A program made the position numbers and the translations under genes. Source: Candidatus Paracaedibacteraceae bacterium (GTDB lineage: Bacteria > Pseudomonadota > Alphaproteobacteria > Paracaedibacterales > Paracaedibacteraceae). From it: a stretch of 64,000 nt of DNA. The DNA lies in NCBI GenBank assembly GCA_019636055.1, contig JAHBYH010000003.1, positions 139,501-203,500 on the forward strand, given 5' to 3'. Under the pieces are notes generated by a model that made no database searches, had not been told where the DNA came from, and saw only the letters and a program-made list of their open reading frames with translations. Numbering within the stretch: position 1 is the stretch's first letter; each line of letters starts with the position of its first letter. Below are positions 8,373 to 16,335 of the stretch, one piece after another.

Positions 8373-9145
8373 TCAGGCCTCGTCGCACGGTTAAAGAGCG
8401 TGAAAAAATTGTCTGTCGTTTGTTTTGTAACTTCGGACAGCGAAATACCTTTGAGTTCAGCAACCATTTCTGCAGTGTGTAGAGTAAACGCCGGTTCATT
8501 GCGCTTGCCGCGATGGGGGATGGGGGCCAAGAAAGGAGCATCCGTTTCAACAAGAATGCGATCAAGGGGGACAAACTTCACAACCTCTCGCAATTCCTCA
8601 GCTTTTTTAAAGGTAATGATCCCTGAAAATGATATATAGTATCCACGGTCAAGGCCCGCACGGGCCATGTCAATGCCTCCGCTAAAGCAATGGAAAACGC
8701 CTTGGGTTCCAGGTGTTTTATCAAGGCAACTGAGGGTGTCAGCATCTGCGTTGCGTGTGTGGACAACAACGGGCAGATCAAGTTGTTTTGCTGCGGTTAA
8801 ATGAATATCAAAACAATGGATCTGATCAGCCGAATCACTATTGTTGTAGTAATAATCAAGTCCTGTTTCGCCAAGCCCAACAACTTTTGGATGATCAGAT
8901 AGTTGTGTAATTTTATTTAAAAGTGCGTCATCTGCATAATCTTTTGCATCATGGGGGTGAACGCCAACTGTGCAAAAAACATGGGGATAGGTGTCTGCGA
9001 TTTTTTGGATATCTAAGGATTCACTTAAACGGGTGTTAATCGTCAACATGGTTTTTATACCATTCAGATCAGCTCGACGCATAACATCATCAAGGTCGTC
9101 TTTGAAGTCGGGGAAATTGAGATGACAGTGACTATCAACAAGCAT
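8369..9145 (-). CDS. tatD: TatD family metal-dependent hydrolase
   Basis: This 258-residue TIM-barrel amidohydrolase-like nuclease starts with the metal-binding DSHCHLNF. It continues with VGVHPHDAKDY, GLGETGLDYYYN, VVVHTRNADAD, GVFHCFSGG and the terminal LVETDAPFLAP, all TatD landmarks. TatD proteins are Mg-dependent 3'-5' DNA/RNA exonucleases linked to DNA repair and quality control. The length is normal. It forms a two-gene operon with the downstream MBL hydrolase. In many alphaproteobacteria metG precedes this pair; here the upstream neighbour is instead the divergent skp gene. Confidence 0.93.
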   Translation of the reverse strand: MLVDSHCHLNFPDFKDDLDDVMRRADLNGIKTMLTINTRLSESLDIQKIADTYPHVFCTVGVHPHDAKDYADDALLNKITQLSDHPKVVGLGETGLDYYYNNSDSADQIHCFDIHLTAAKQLDLPVVVHTRNADADTLSCLDKTPGTQGVFHCFSGGIDMARAGLDRGYYISFSGIITFKKAEELREVVKFVPLDRILVETDAPFLAPIPHRGKRNEPAFTLHTAEMVAELKGISLSEVTKQTTDNFFTLFNRATRPE

Positions 9146-9312
9146 TGTAAATCCTTTTTAAACCATCATATACTGATGTCCAGGATGGGGTCAACCACCT
9201 CCCGAAACAAACTGAAGACGCTGTCCCCCATATTGTGCTGTCTTTTTATCCGATGATTCTCTTTCGGTAAAAGAGATAGGGCTTTTTTTGTTTCGATAGG
9301 GCGGTTTATTTG

Positions 9313-9324
9313 GTACAATTGTAC
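9313..9324. promoter_or_regulatory. 12-bp perfect palindrome in the tatD/skp divergent region
   Basis: GTACAATTGTAC is self-complementary and lies 26 bases before the skp start codon, in the 205-base gap between divergent tatD and skp. Its position suits an operator for the lipid A operon. No binding protein is known. Confidence 0.35.
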
Positions 9325-9350
9325 AAAATAACCTGCCTATTGTTTTTTCT

Positions 9351-9947
9351 ATGATCAATCTTTTAAAGAAAATAATTTATAGTGTCCTTTTTGTTGGCGC
9401 CATTATTGGTGGATACTATGGCTATAAATATTATAACAAAATAGAAATTATGCCGTTACCATCGGCGCAGATTGCCTTTGTTAACTTGAGTAGGATCAAT
9501 ACCGAAGCGCAAGCTGTGCGTCACTTTAAAGAGTTGATTGAACGTCAGTATAAAACTTTTCACGAAGAAATCTTGGGGCGTGAGAAGCAATTACAAAAAC
9601 AGTACGAAGAAATCCGTGAGATTGAAAAGAAATCACCGGAACTTGCTAAAAACTTGAGTGCGAAAAAAGATGATCTTGATCGTCAAGTAACGGATTTGGA
9701 CAAGACGTTGCGTGCTCGTAAGGATACGTTAAATAAGATTTTTGCCCGTATACAAGAGCAAATTGAAAGTAAAATCCGAGAAATTGTTACAGATGTGGCT
9801 AAGCGCCGTAATTTGAATCTTGTCTTTAATGCAACAATTTTAGACGCCTCAGTTGTGCTTTATGGCGGATCAGAGCTTGACATTACTGATGAAGTTCTAA
9901 GAGAATTAAACCTAAAATTACCAACTGTTCATTTGCCGTCGGAATAA
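9351..9947 (+). CDS. skp: Skp/OmpH-family periplasmic chaperone, membrane-anchored
   Basis: This 198-residue protein has an N-terminal hydrophobic segment (residues 9-28), then IAFVNLSRINTEAQAV, the beta strand and turn typical of Skp. A long charged helical hairpin follows (about residues 55-145, rich in Glu, Lys and Gln), then the closing ILDASVVLYGGSELDITDEVL. Skp trimers grip unfolded outer-membrane proteins in the periplasm. The N-terminal segment shows no clear cleavage site, so it may stay anchored. It begins the lpxD-fabZ-lpxA-lpxI-rnc gene string, with lpxD 3 bases downstream. The bamA gene normally found upstream is absent here. No clear ribosome binding site is visible. Confidence 0.85.
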   Translation: MINLLKKIIYSVLFVGAIIGGYYGYKYYNKIEIMPLPSAQIAFVNLSRINTEAQAVRHFKELIERQYKTFHEEILGREKQLQKQYEEIREIEKKSPELAKNLSAKKDDLDRQVTDLDKTLRARKDTLNKIFARIQEQIESKIREIVTDVAKRRNLNLVFNATILDASVVLYGGSELDITDEVLRELNLKLPTVHLPSE

Positions 9948-9950
9948 GAC

Positions 9951-10973
9951 ATGCCAGATACACGATTTTATAAAAACAAGGGGCCTTTTACCCTTAAGCA
10001 AATATCCGAGTTTCTTGGGATACCTTTATCTTTTGGGGACAATTTAGATCAAAAGATTTCAGAGGTTGCGACATTACAAACGGCAACTTCAAACGATTTA
10101 GCTTGTTATCATAACTATAAATATCAGGATGCCCTAAGGTCGACTAAGGCCGCGGTGTGTATTATTGCAGAAGATCTGGTTGATCATCGCCCCAACCATC
10201 TGCCTGTCTTTATATCAAAAACCCCATACCGGGATTACGCAAAATTATTGGGGATGTTTTACCAAGATTTGCAATATATGTCTGAAATTGCCTCAACGGC
10301 AGTGATTTCCCCGACTGCAAAAATCGGTCAGGGCTGTACGATTGGACACTATGTTGTTATCGAAGACGGGGTAGAGATTGGTGATCATACTGTTATTGCT
10401 AGCCATACAGTGATTGCCGCCAATTGTATTGTGGGTGCAAGTTGTAAGATTGATTCACATGTTTCTGTTTCTAATAGCTTGATTGGTAGTCACGTGGGTA
10501 TTAAGACAGGGGCTCGGATTGGTCAACGGGGGTTTGGATTTGATATGGATGCCAAGGGGCACATTCCTGTCCCACAATTAGGTCGGGTCATTATTGAGGA
10601 TTATGTTGACATTGGTGCCAATACGACAATTGATCGTGGTTCAAATGCGGATACCCACATTAAAAAAGGCGCTCGGATTGATAATCAGGTTATGATCGCC
10701 CATAATGTTATCATTGGTGAATATTCCATTCTTGTGGCTCAGGTTGGCATTGCGGGCAGTACCCAGCTAGGTAAATTCGTCATTGCAGCAGGCCAAGTTG
10801 GGATTGCCGGGCATCTGACGATTGGTGATGGAGTTCAGATTGCTGCTAAATCGGGCCTTATGCGCGATGTCGAAGCTGGCGCTAAAATTGCAGGATATCC
10901 AGCTATACCAATTCGAGAACATTTTAAGCAAGTTGCAGTATTAAGTAAATTAGCATCAACAAAGGGAAAATAA
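9951..10973 (+). CDS. lpxD: UDP-3-O-(3-hydroxyacyl)glucosamine N-acyltransferase
   Basis: LpxD adds the second hydroxyacyl chain, carried by acyl carrier protein, to UDP-3-O-acyl-glucosamine in lipid A synthesis. The 340-residue length is normal. Residues 1-100 form the uridine-binding domain (SNDLACYHNYKYQDAL). The left-handed beta-helix of hexapeptide repeats runs from about residue 105 to 310, with IGQRGFGFDMDAKG and the catalytic-His region VMIAHNVIIGEYSILVAQVG. The C-terminal helix ends it. It is packed between skp and fabZ with gaps of 3 and 2 bases. Confidence 0.96.
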   Translation: MPDTRFYKNKGPFTLKQISEFLGIPLSFGDNLDQKISEVATLQTATSNDLACYHNYKYQDALRSTKAAVCIIAEDLVDHRPNHLPVFISKTPYRDYAKLLGMFYQDLQYMSEIASTAVISPTAKIGQGCTIGHYVVIEDGVEIGDHTVIASHTVIAANCIVGASCKIDSHVSVSNSLIGSHVGIKTGARIGQRGFGFDMDAKGHIPVPQLGRVIIEDYVDIGANTTIDRGSNADTHIKKGARIDNQVMIAHNVIIGEYSILVAQVGIAGSTQLGKFVIAAGQVGIAGHLTIGDGVQIAAKSGLMRDVEAGAKIAGYPAIPIREHFKQVAVLSKLASTKGK

Positions 10974-10975
10974 AA

Positions 10976-11428
10976 ATGACAGAAAACGCCCCAGATATTT
11001 TAATTAATGAAATTATGGACTTGATTCCGCATCGCATTCCGATGTTACTTATTGATAAACTAACGGATGTGAAGTTGGGCGAAAGCGCAACTGGAATTAA
11101 AAATGTAACCATGAATGAATGGTTTTTCCAAGGACATTTTCCGGGGCACCCTGTTATGCCGGGAGTTTTGATCGTTGAAGCAATGGCTCAGGCAGCCGGG
11201 GTTTTAGTTATGAAAAGTATGGGGGATAACTCTTCAGACAAGTTGGTTTATTTTATGTCGATTGAAGAAGCTAAGTTCCGTAAACCGGTTGTGCCTGGGG
11301 ATACTTTAAAACTAAAAGTTTCATTGTTAAAATCACGTGGAAATATTTGGAAGTTTAGAGGTGAAGCTTGGGTTGGTGATGTTATGACTGATGAAGCTAT
11401 ATTTACCGCGATGATTGCAAGTAAGTAA
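10976..11428 (+). CDS. fabZ: 3-hydroxyacyl-[acyl-carrier-protein] dehydratase
   Basis: FabZ dehydrates 3-hydroxyacyl-ACP in fatty acid elongation and competes with LpxA and LpxD for the same substrate. This explains the conserved gene order. The 150-residue hot-dog protein contains LIPHRIPMLLIDKL and the active site WFFQGHFPGHPVMPGVLIVE with the catalytic His and Glu. It ends with GEAWVGDVMTDEAIFTAMI. A 52-base gap with its own ribosome binding site separates it from lpxA. Confidence 0.96.
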   Translation: MTENAPDILINEIMDLIPHRIPMLLIDKLTDVKLGESATGIKNVTMNEWFFQGHFPGHPVMPGVLIVEAMAQAAGVLVMKSMGDNSSDKLVYFMSIEEAKFRKPVVPGDTLKLKVSLLKSRGNIWKFRGEAWVGDVMTDEAIFTAMIASK

Positions 11429-11480
11429 CCATATTATATGGTCACCATTTATTGACTATAAAAAGTGAAAGAGGAAAAGT

Positions 11481-12278
11481 ATGATCCATCCAACAACGGT
11501 GATTGAACCATCAGCAAAAATTGGTAAAAACTTTAAAGCAGGTCCTTTTTGCTATGTAGGGCCAAATGTCACCATTGGGGATGATGTTGAGCTCAAATCT
11601 CATGTTGTTATCGAAGGGCATACAACACTTGGCAATGGTAATATTATTTATCCCTTTGCAACAATTGGTCACGTACCTCAGGACAAAAAATATGCGGGTG
11701 AACTAACTTATCTTGAGATTGGTGATAACAATGTGATTCGTGAATATGTCACAATGCACCCGGGTACAGCAACAGGGAATACGGTTACTAAGATCGGAAG
11801 CCGTGGTCTGTTTATGGTCGGCGTTCACGTTGCCCATGATTGTGTTGTTGGGGATGATGTTATTTTGGCGAACCAAGCGACGTTAGCAGGACATGTAGTT
11901 GTTGAAGATCACGTCATTGTTGGTGGAATATCGGCAGTTCATCAGTTTGTCCGTATTGGTGCTCATGCTATGATTGGCGGAATGTCAGGCGTAGAACAAG
12001 ATGTAATCCCATTTGGGATCGTTATTGGTGAACGAGCTCGATTATCTGGTCTTAATCTTGTCGGTTTAAAGCGCCGTGGGTTCCCTCAGAAATCCATCAG
12101 CGCATTGCGTGAAGCGTATCGATCATTATTTACACCGGATACCGAAGAAAAACCGTCAACGTTCCAAGAGCGCCTTTTAAAACTTAAGGATGAGCAAAGT
12201 GACATTCCGGAAATCGAGAATTTGATTGCTTTTATCCAAGGTGAATCGCATCGTAATTTGTGTATGCCAAAGGGATAA
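11481..12278 (+). CDS. lpxA: UDP-N-acetylglucosamine acyltransferase
   Basis: LpxA catalyses the first step of lipid A synthesis, moving a 3-hydroxyacyl chain from ACP to UDP-GlcNAc. The 265-residue protein starts with IHPTTVIEPSAKIGKNFKAG and has a continuous hexapeptide beta-helix. It has the GHVPQDKKY loop and the catalytic-His motif GVHVAHDCVVGDDVILANQA. The C-terminal helical domain begins at VGLKRRGFPQKSISALREAY. The ribosome binding site AGAGGA is well placed. Its stop overlaps the first possible ATG of lpxI (TAATG). Confidence 0.96.
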   Translation: MIHPTTVIEPSAKIGKNFKAGPFCYVGPNVTIGDDVELKSHVVIEGHTTLGNGNIIYPFATIGHVPQDKKYAGELTYLEIGDNNVIREYVTMHPGTATGNTVTKIGSRGLFMVGVHVAHDCVVGDDVILANQATLAGHVVVEDHVIVGGISAVHQFVRIGAHAMIGGMSGVEQDVIPFGIVIGERARLSGLNLVGLKRRGFPQKSISALREAYRSLFTPDTEEKPSTFQERLLKLKDEQSDIPEIENLIAFIQGESHRNLCMPKG

Positions 12279-12280
12279 TG

Positions 12281-13096
12281 ATGACTCAAGAACGTGTTAT
12301 AGGGCTTATTGCAGGTTCAGGCGGTCTGCCAAAACAGATTCTGAGCCATTGCCATCATGCTAAGATTCCTGTGCACGTTGTCGCTTTTGAGGGGCAAACG
12401 CCGGATGATACAGTCGAAGGGACCTCTCATCTATGGCTAAAATTGGGGACGGTCGCACCATTACTTGAATATTTTGAGAAACATCACGTAACGCATGTGG
12501 TTATGGCGGGTGGTATAAAACGCCCCAGTATTTCTGAATTATCTCTTGATTGGACGGGAACTAAATTATTGGCACGCGTTGGGTTAGGTTCCAAGGGGGA
12601 TGATGGGGTTTTATCTGCCATTACAGACTACCTTCAGGAACAAGGTTTTGAAATTCTTTCAGCGGCAGATCTTGTTCCAATTACTGCAAGCGCAGGCATG
12701 CTAACTTCAGGCAAATTTGATGCGGAATTTGAAGAAGATATTCAACGTGGTCTTAGTATTCTTCATATGCTAGGCGATCAGGATGTCGGTCAGTCCATTG
12801 TTATCCAACAAGGATTGGTTTTGGGGGTCGAGGCCGTTGAAGGAACGGCTGAGCTTATTCATAGGTGTGCATCATATCAACGATTGGGCCGCAAACCCAT
12901 CCTTATAAAATGGTCAAAATCCGGACAGTCTCGTCTTGTCGATTTGCCGACCATTGGTGTTGATACGGTTGATCAATGTGTTAAAGCTGGTTTTGCCGGT
13001 ATTGTCATTGAGGCTGATGTTACGCAAATTCTTGAGAAAGAGGCTGTCATTAACCTTGCAAATGAGGCAGGGCTTTTTATAAAAGTGTTATCATGA
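12281..13096 (+). CDS. lpxI: UDP-2,3-diacylglucosamine pyrophosphatase LpxI
   Basis: LpxI hydrolyses UDP-2,3-diacylglucosamine to lipid X and is the alphaproteobacterial replacement for LpxH. The N-terminus IGLIAGSGGLPKQILSHC and the stretch HVVMAGGIKRPSISEL, followed by GDDGVLSAITDYLQEQGFEI, identify it. The C-terminal domain contains GLVLGVEAVEGTAELIHRC and the short motif KWSKSGQSRLVDLPTIGVDT. Two adjacent ATGs lie at 12278 and 12281. The AAAGGG site at 12269-12274 suits the second better (271 residues). The stop overlaps rnc by 4 bases. Confidence 0.93.
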   Translation: MTQERVIGLIAGSGGLPKQILSHCHHAKIPVHVVAFEGQTPDDTVEGTSHLWLKLGTVAPLLEYFEKHHVTHVVMAGGIKRPSISELSLDWTGTKLLARVGLGSKGDDGVLSAITDYLQEQGFEILSAADLVPITASAGMLTSGKFDAEFEEDIQRGLSILHMLGDQDVGQSIVIQQGLVLGVEAVEGTAELIHRCASYQRLGRKPILIKWSKSGQSRLVDLPTIGVDTVDQCVKAGFAGIVIEADVTQILEKEAVINLANEAGLFIKVLS

Positions 13097-13722
13097 ATCT
13101 ATCTTACACCTTCAAAAATGCAGCCTTACTGGATAAGGCATTGACGCACCCGAGTTCAAAGAAATTAAAGGTTAATGATTTTGAGCGTTTAGAGTTTCTG
13201 GGGGATCGGATCTTGGGGCATATGGTTGCTGACTTATTGTATCATACCTTCCCAAAAGAAAAAGAAGGGGATCTCGCAAAACGCCAAGCTGTTTTGATTA
13301 GTCGCGAAGTTTGTCAAGATGTAGCGCGAGAAATAGACTTAGCCAAAGCGATTAAGTTTGTTGGTACAGAATTTGATGGAAAATCGTCGGTTTTGAGTGA
13401 TGCCATGGAAGCGTTAATTGCTGCTATCTATCTGGATGGTGGTATGGCGGCCGTCAATACTTACATTTTACCATTCTGGAAGACACGATTGACCAAGTCT
13501 GACGCACCGCCCAAAGATAGTAAGAGTTTGCTCCAAGAATGGACGCAAAGCCGCGGATTGGGGATTCCTCGGTATGAGTTGGTTACAACATCAGGTCCGG
13601 CTCATGCCCCGGAGTTCGAAATGTCTTTAACGATTAACGATATCACCGTATCAGCCAGCGGTAAATCTCGCAAGATCGCGGAACAAGAAGTTGCTAAGGC
13701 CATGTTAGCCCGATTGGGCTAG
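13093..13722 (+). CDS. rnc: Ribonuclease III
   Basis: RNase III cuts double-stranded RNA, including rRNA precursors. The 209-residue protein has the signature FERLEFLGDRILGHMVADLL with the catalytic Glu and Asp. A second acidic site is SDAMEALIAAIYLDGG, and residues 140-209 form a double-stranded RNA-binding domain (SLLQEWTQSRGLGIPRYEL through GKSRKIAEQEVAKAML). It overlaps lpxI by ATGA, so it is probably translated with it. In related genomes lpxB often follows lpxI, and rnc usually pairs with lepB and era. The 3' end overlaps the convergent pgeF by 4 bases. Confidence 0.96.
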   Translation: MNLSYTFKNAALLDKALTHPSSKKLKVNDFERLEFLGDRILGHMVADLLYHTFPKEKEGDLAKRQAVLISREVCQDVAREIDLAKAIKFVGTEFDGKSSVLSDAMEALIAAIYLDGGMAAVNTYILPFWKTRLTKSDAPPKDSKSLLQEWTQSRGLGIPRYELVTTSGPAHAPEFEMSLTINDITVSASGKSRKIAEQEVAKAMLARLG

Positions 13723-14483
13723 GAAGTCCGCATAATACAAGACATCATACACCCAAAGTGAGGTTCATCTCGGTGAAAGCGGCGGCGGTTGCTGAAAAAT
13801 TCCTGTTCATTGCTATAGGTATCGGCAGGAGATGGGGTTATAGATGTAACTCCTGCTTCGGTCAATTTTCTAAGGGCAAAATTAGGCAGATCAAACATCC
13901 GGTGATCTGCCTTTTTTGATGGCTTGAATAAATCTGAATAATCAGACAGGTCTTGATAGAATTGCTGATCAACTTCATATGAATCTTGCCAGATACAAGG
14001 ACCGATTCCTGCTGTAATGTTGGATCGGGTTGCACCTAAATCGACCATCTTATCAACTGTGTTCTGAATAATTCCTGAGACTGCACCTTTCCAGCCTGCA
14101 TGAACGGCTGCGACAATTCCCGCGCTATCATCTGCCAGTAAGATTGGCACACAATCGGCTGTTATAACACCAACGATAATGTTCGGTTTTGTTGTGATCA
14201 GGGCGTCTCCTTCGAGGCGGTCTGCATGGTCCCAAGGCTCATCAACGACGATGACTTTATTGCTGTGAATTTGGCGTGCTGTTACTAGATTTTTTACATC
14301 ACCACCAATGTGTTTTGCGATTCTTTCTCTATTCTCACGGACATCTTCCGGGCGATCTTGTTTTTCCATAGCGGCATTTAGGGATGTAAATAATCCTGTA
14401 CTAACCCCGCCTTGGCGTGTCATAAAAGCATGTCGAATATTGGGCAGGGTTTCCAGTTTTTCAGATTTGAGACTTTTAAGCAT
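13719..14483 (-). CDS. pgeF: Peptidoglycan editing factor / multicopper-like purine nucleoside phosphorylase family
   Basis: This 254-residue YfiH/PgeF protein contains the conserved zinc-site elements: ITADCVPILL, AAVHAGWKGAVSGI and AGIGPCIWQDSYEVDQQF. It ends with the NRRRFHRDEPHFGCMM signature. Family members act on purine nucleosides (adenosine deamination or phosphorolysis in YlmD-type enzymes), and PgeF helps keep peptidoglycan composition correct. An upstream in-frame start at 14504 is possible, but AAGGAGG at 14488-14494 is ideally placed for the ATG at 14483. That start overlaps the upstream methyltransferase by 8 bases. Confidence 0.9.
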   Translation of the reverse strand: MLKSLKSEKLETLPNIRHAFMTRQGGVSTGLFTSLNAAMEKQDRPEDVRENRERIAKHIGGDVKNLVTARQIHSNKVIVVDEPWDHADRLEGDALITTKPNIIVGVITADCVPILLADDSAGIVAAVHAGWKGAVSGIIQNTVDKMVDLGATRSNITAGIGPCIWQDSYEVDQQFYQDLSDYSDLFKPSKKADHRMFDLPNFALRKLTEAGVTSITPSPADTYSNEQEFFSNRRRFHRDEPHFGCMMSCIMRTS

Positions 14484-15423
14484 GGGATCCTCCTTGAATA
14501 GCAAGTACTTTGAATAGATCTCCCATTTCTTGGGGAGCGGTCAGACGATGAACAGCCAAGAGCTGATCTCTATAATTAGGCAGAGAACTTAAGGAATGAA
14601 CTAGATTTTCAATCTCAAGTTCTTTCAGGAATTGTCCCTGTGGAATGGGGCCTAACGTTTTGATGGCGTGATGATTAAATAACCTCTTTAGGTAAGTAAA
14701 ATCCACATGATGTGTGATATCAGCTTGGCCAATGAAATCAAACAGTCCAACTTTTTTATGATTTTTAATGGCTTGTAAGGTGAAACCTGGATTCATATTC
14801 CCATAGTCAATAATCAGTCCGATTCCGGCGTTCGCATTAAGTAGGTTAGAGATATCTTGAGTGAATTGTTCGTATAGACGAGACTTATACGTGATGCCTT
14901 CGTTGAATGTGTTGGAATCTATTGTATCCCAAACGAGTTGATTATCATCGATGTTCAATTCTGATGTTGTGGTGCTATCAGATCTATAGTACTGAATCGG
15001 TAGAGCATCGAAAAATTCATTTGCAAGGATGATGGTATATCCTTTTGAAACCTCATTAAGACTGCTGATCCAAGTAACTGCATAGGGTTGAAGAGTTTTA
15101 TGCTGAATAGCTTTTAAATGGTCAGATGAATCAAGGATATAGGTTTTTAAGTTATTTGCTAAATGTGGAATTTGTTCCATGCTTTTTAATATGGTTGCGA
15201 GCATTGTCCCTTTGCCAGCTCCTAACTCAACCAGATTAATAGGAGTAGGGGACCCTGCATTGTGCCATTGGTCAATAATCCATTGAGCTATACAAAGACT
15301 AAATAGGGGCGATACTTCGGGGGCTGTGATGAAATCCCCTGTCTTCCCAACAACAGTTGATTGCGCATAATATCCGTCTGTTGGATCATACAATACTTTT
15401 GTTAGATAGTCTTCTAAACGCAT
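14476..15423 (-). CDS. SAM-dependent methyltransferase, MidA/NDUFAF7 family
   Basis: This 315-residue protein belongs to the family of mitochondrial NDUFAF7/MidA, an arginine methyltransferase needed for complex I assembly. It opens with LTKVLYDPTDGYYAQ and KTGDFITAPEVSPLFSLCIA. The SAM-binding motif VELGAGKGTMLATIL is followed by ILANEFFDALPIQYY and LIIDYGNMNPGFTLQAI. The bacterial substrate is not established. It is the middle gene of an lgt-midA-pgeF string, with 1 base between the lgt stop and this ATG and an 8-base overlap with pgeF. Confidence 0.9.
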   Translation of the reverse strand: MRLEDYLTKVLYDPTDGYYAQSTVVGKTGDFITAPEVSPLFSLCIAQWIIDQWHNAGSPTPINLVELGAGKGTMLATILKSMEQIPHLANNLKTYILDSSDHLKAIQHKTLQPYAVTWISSLNEVSKGYTIILANEFFDALPIQYYRSDSTTTSELNIDDNQLVWDTIDSNTFNEGITYKSRLYEQFTQDISNLLNANAGIGLIIDYGNMNPGFTLQAIKNHKKVGLFDFIGQADITHHVDFTYLKRLFNHHAIKTLGPIPQGQFLKELEIENLVHSLSSLPNYRDQLLAVHRLTAPQEMGDLFKVLAIQGGSHA

Positions 15424-15424
15424 A

Positions 15425-16216
15425 CTATTTTTCTTTATTATTAAATATCTCTGTTGGATATCTTAGCAAAAACCAGCCTGCTCCGATCAACGGAATAGAC
15501 AAGGCTTGGCCAATTGTCAGACTGCCAACAACGATTGCATCTGGTTCACGGAAAAGTTCACAGAACATTCGAGCACAGGCATAACCGATGGCGAAAATAC
15601 CTGTGAGTCGGCCGGGTTTATTCCGTAAGTCTGTTTTAGTCCAGAGTAAGACAAGGATAAAAAATAAGAGTACCCCCTCAGCTGCAGCTTCATAAAGTTG
15701 GCTCGGGTGGCGTGGTAGGTCGCCGGCACGAGGGAATATCATCCCAAGAGGGGAGTCTGTCACACGTCCCCAGAGTTCTCCGTTTACGAAATTAGCGATA
15801 CGACCACAAAATAAGCCAATCGGTGCGACACAGGTAATAATATCAAGGAGACTGAGTGTAGGAACATGAATACGACGCGCGTATATGAAAATGGCCACTA
15901 AAACACCAATAACACCCCCATGGAAAGACATGCCACCATTCCATGTCTTAAGAATCTCGATTGGATTGGTCCATATCAATGATGGTGCATAGAATACAAC
16001 GTGACCTAAACGTCCACCAATTACAATGCCTAAGATCGCCCAAATAATGCTATCATCCAGCATTTTGGGTGTCACTTGGGTGGGGTGCTTTTTCAAAAGA
16101 TACATACCAACTTGCCATGCCAAATAAATACCAACCATATAGGCAATGCCGTACCAATGCACCTTAAGAGGGCCAATTTCAAAGGCTATGGGATTAATAT
16201 TTGGGAATGTAAGCAT
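15425..16216 (-). CDS. lgt: Prolipoprotein diacylglyceryl transferase
   Basis: Lgt attaches diacylglycerol from phosphatidylglycerol to the lipobox Cys of prolipoproteins in the inner membrane. The 263-residue protein has about seven membrane segments. It has the family motifs HWYGIAYMVGIYLAWQ, GGRLGHVVFYAP, the catalytic HGGVIGVLVAIF and the signature GRIANFVNGELWGRVTDSP. The later PRHPSQLYEAAAEG is also conserved. It leads the lgt-midA-pgeF operon, an order common in alphaproteobacteria. The upstream gap to hipA holds a hairpin with arms near 16275-16281 and 16301-16307. Confidence 0.95.
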   Translation of the reverse strand: MLTFPNINPIAFEIGPLKVHWYGIAYMVGIYLAWQVGMYLLKKHPTQVTPKMLDDSIIWAILGIVIGGRLGHVVFYAPSLIWTNPIEILKTWNGGMSFHGGVIGVLVAIFIYARRIHVPTLSLLDIITCVAPIGLFCGRIANFVNGELWGRVTDSPLGMIFPRAGDLPRHPSQLYEAAAEGVLLFFILVLLWTKTDLRNKPGRLTGIFAIGYACARMFCELFREPDAIVVGSLTIGQALSIPLIGAGWFLLRYPTEIFNNKEK

Positions 16217-16335
16217 AGTACTCTCGTGGTTATTGTTTTAGCCTTTTTCTAGAGTAAAATATTTTCCCCCTAGATGCCACGGAAAACAATGTTTTTATTG
16301 CGTGGCAATCAGCTCCACTCTCAAGGGGGGATCGA

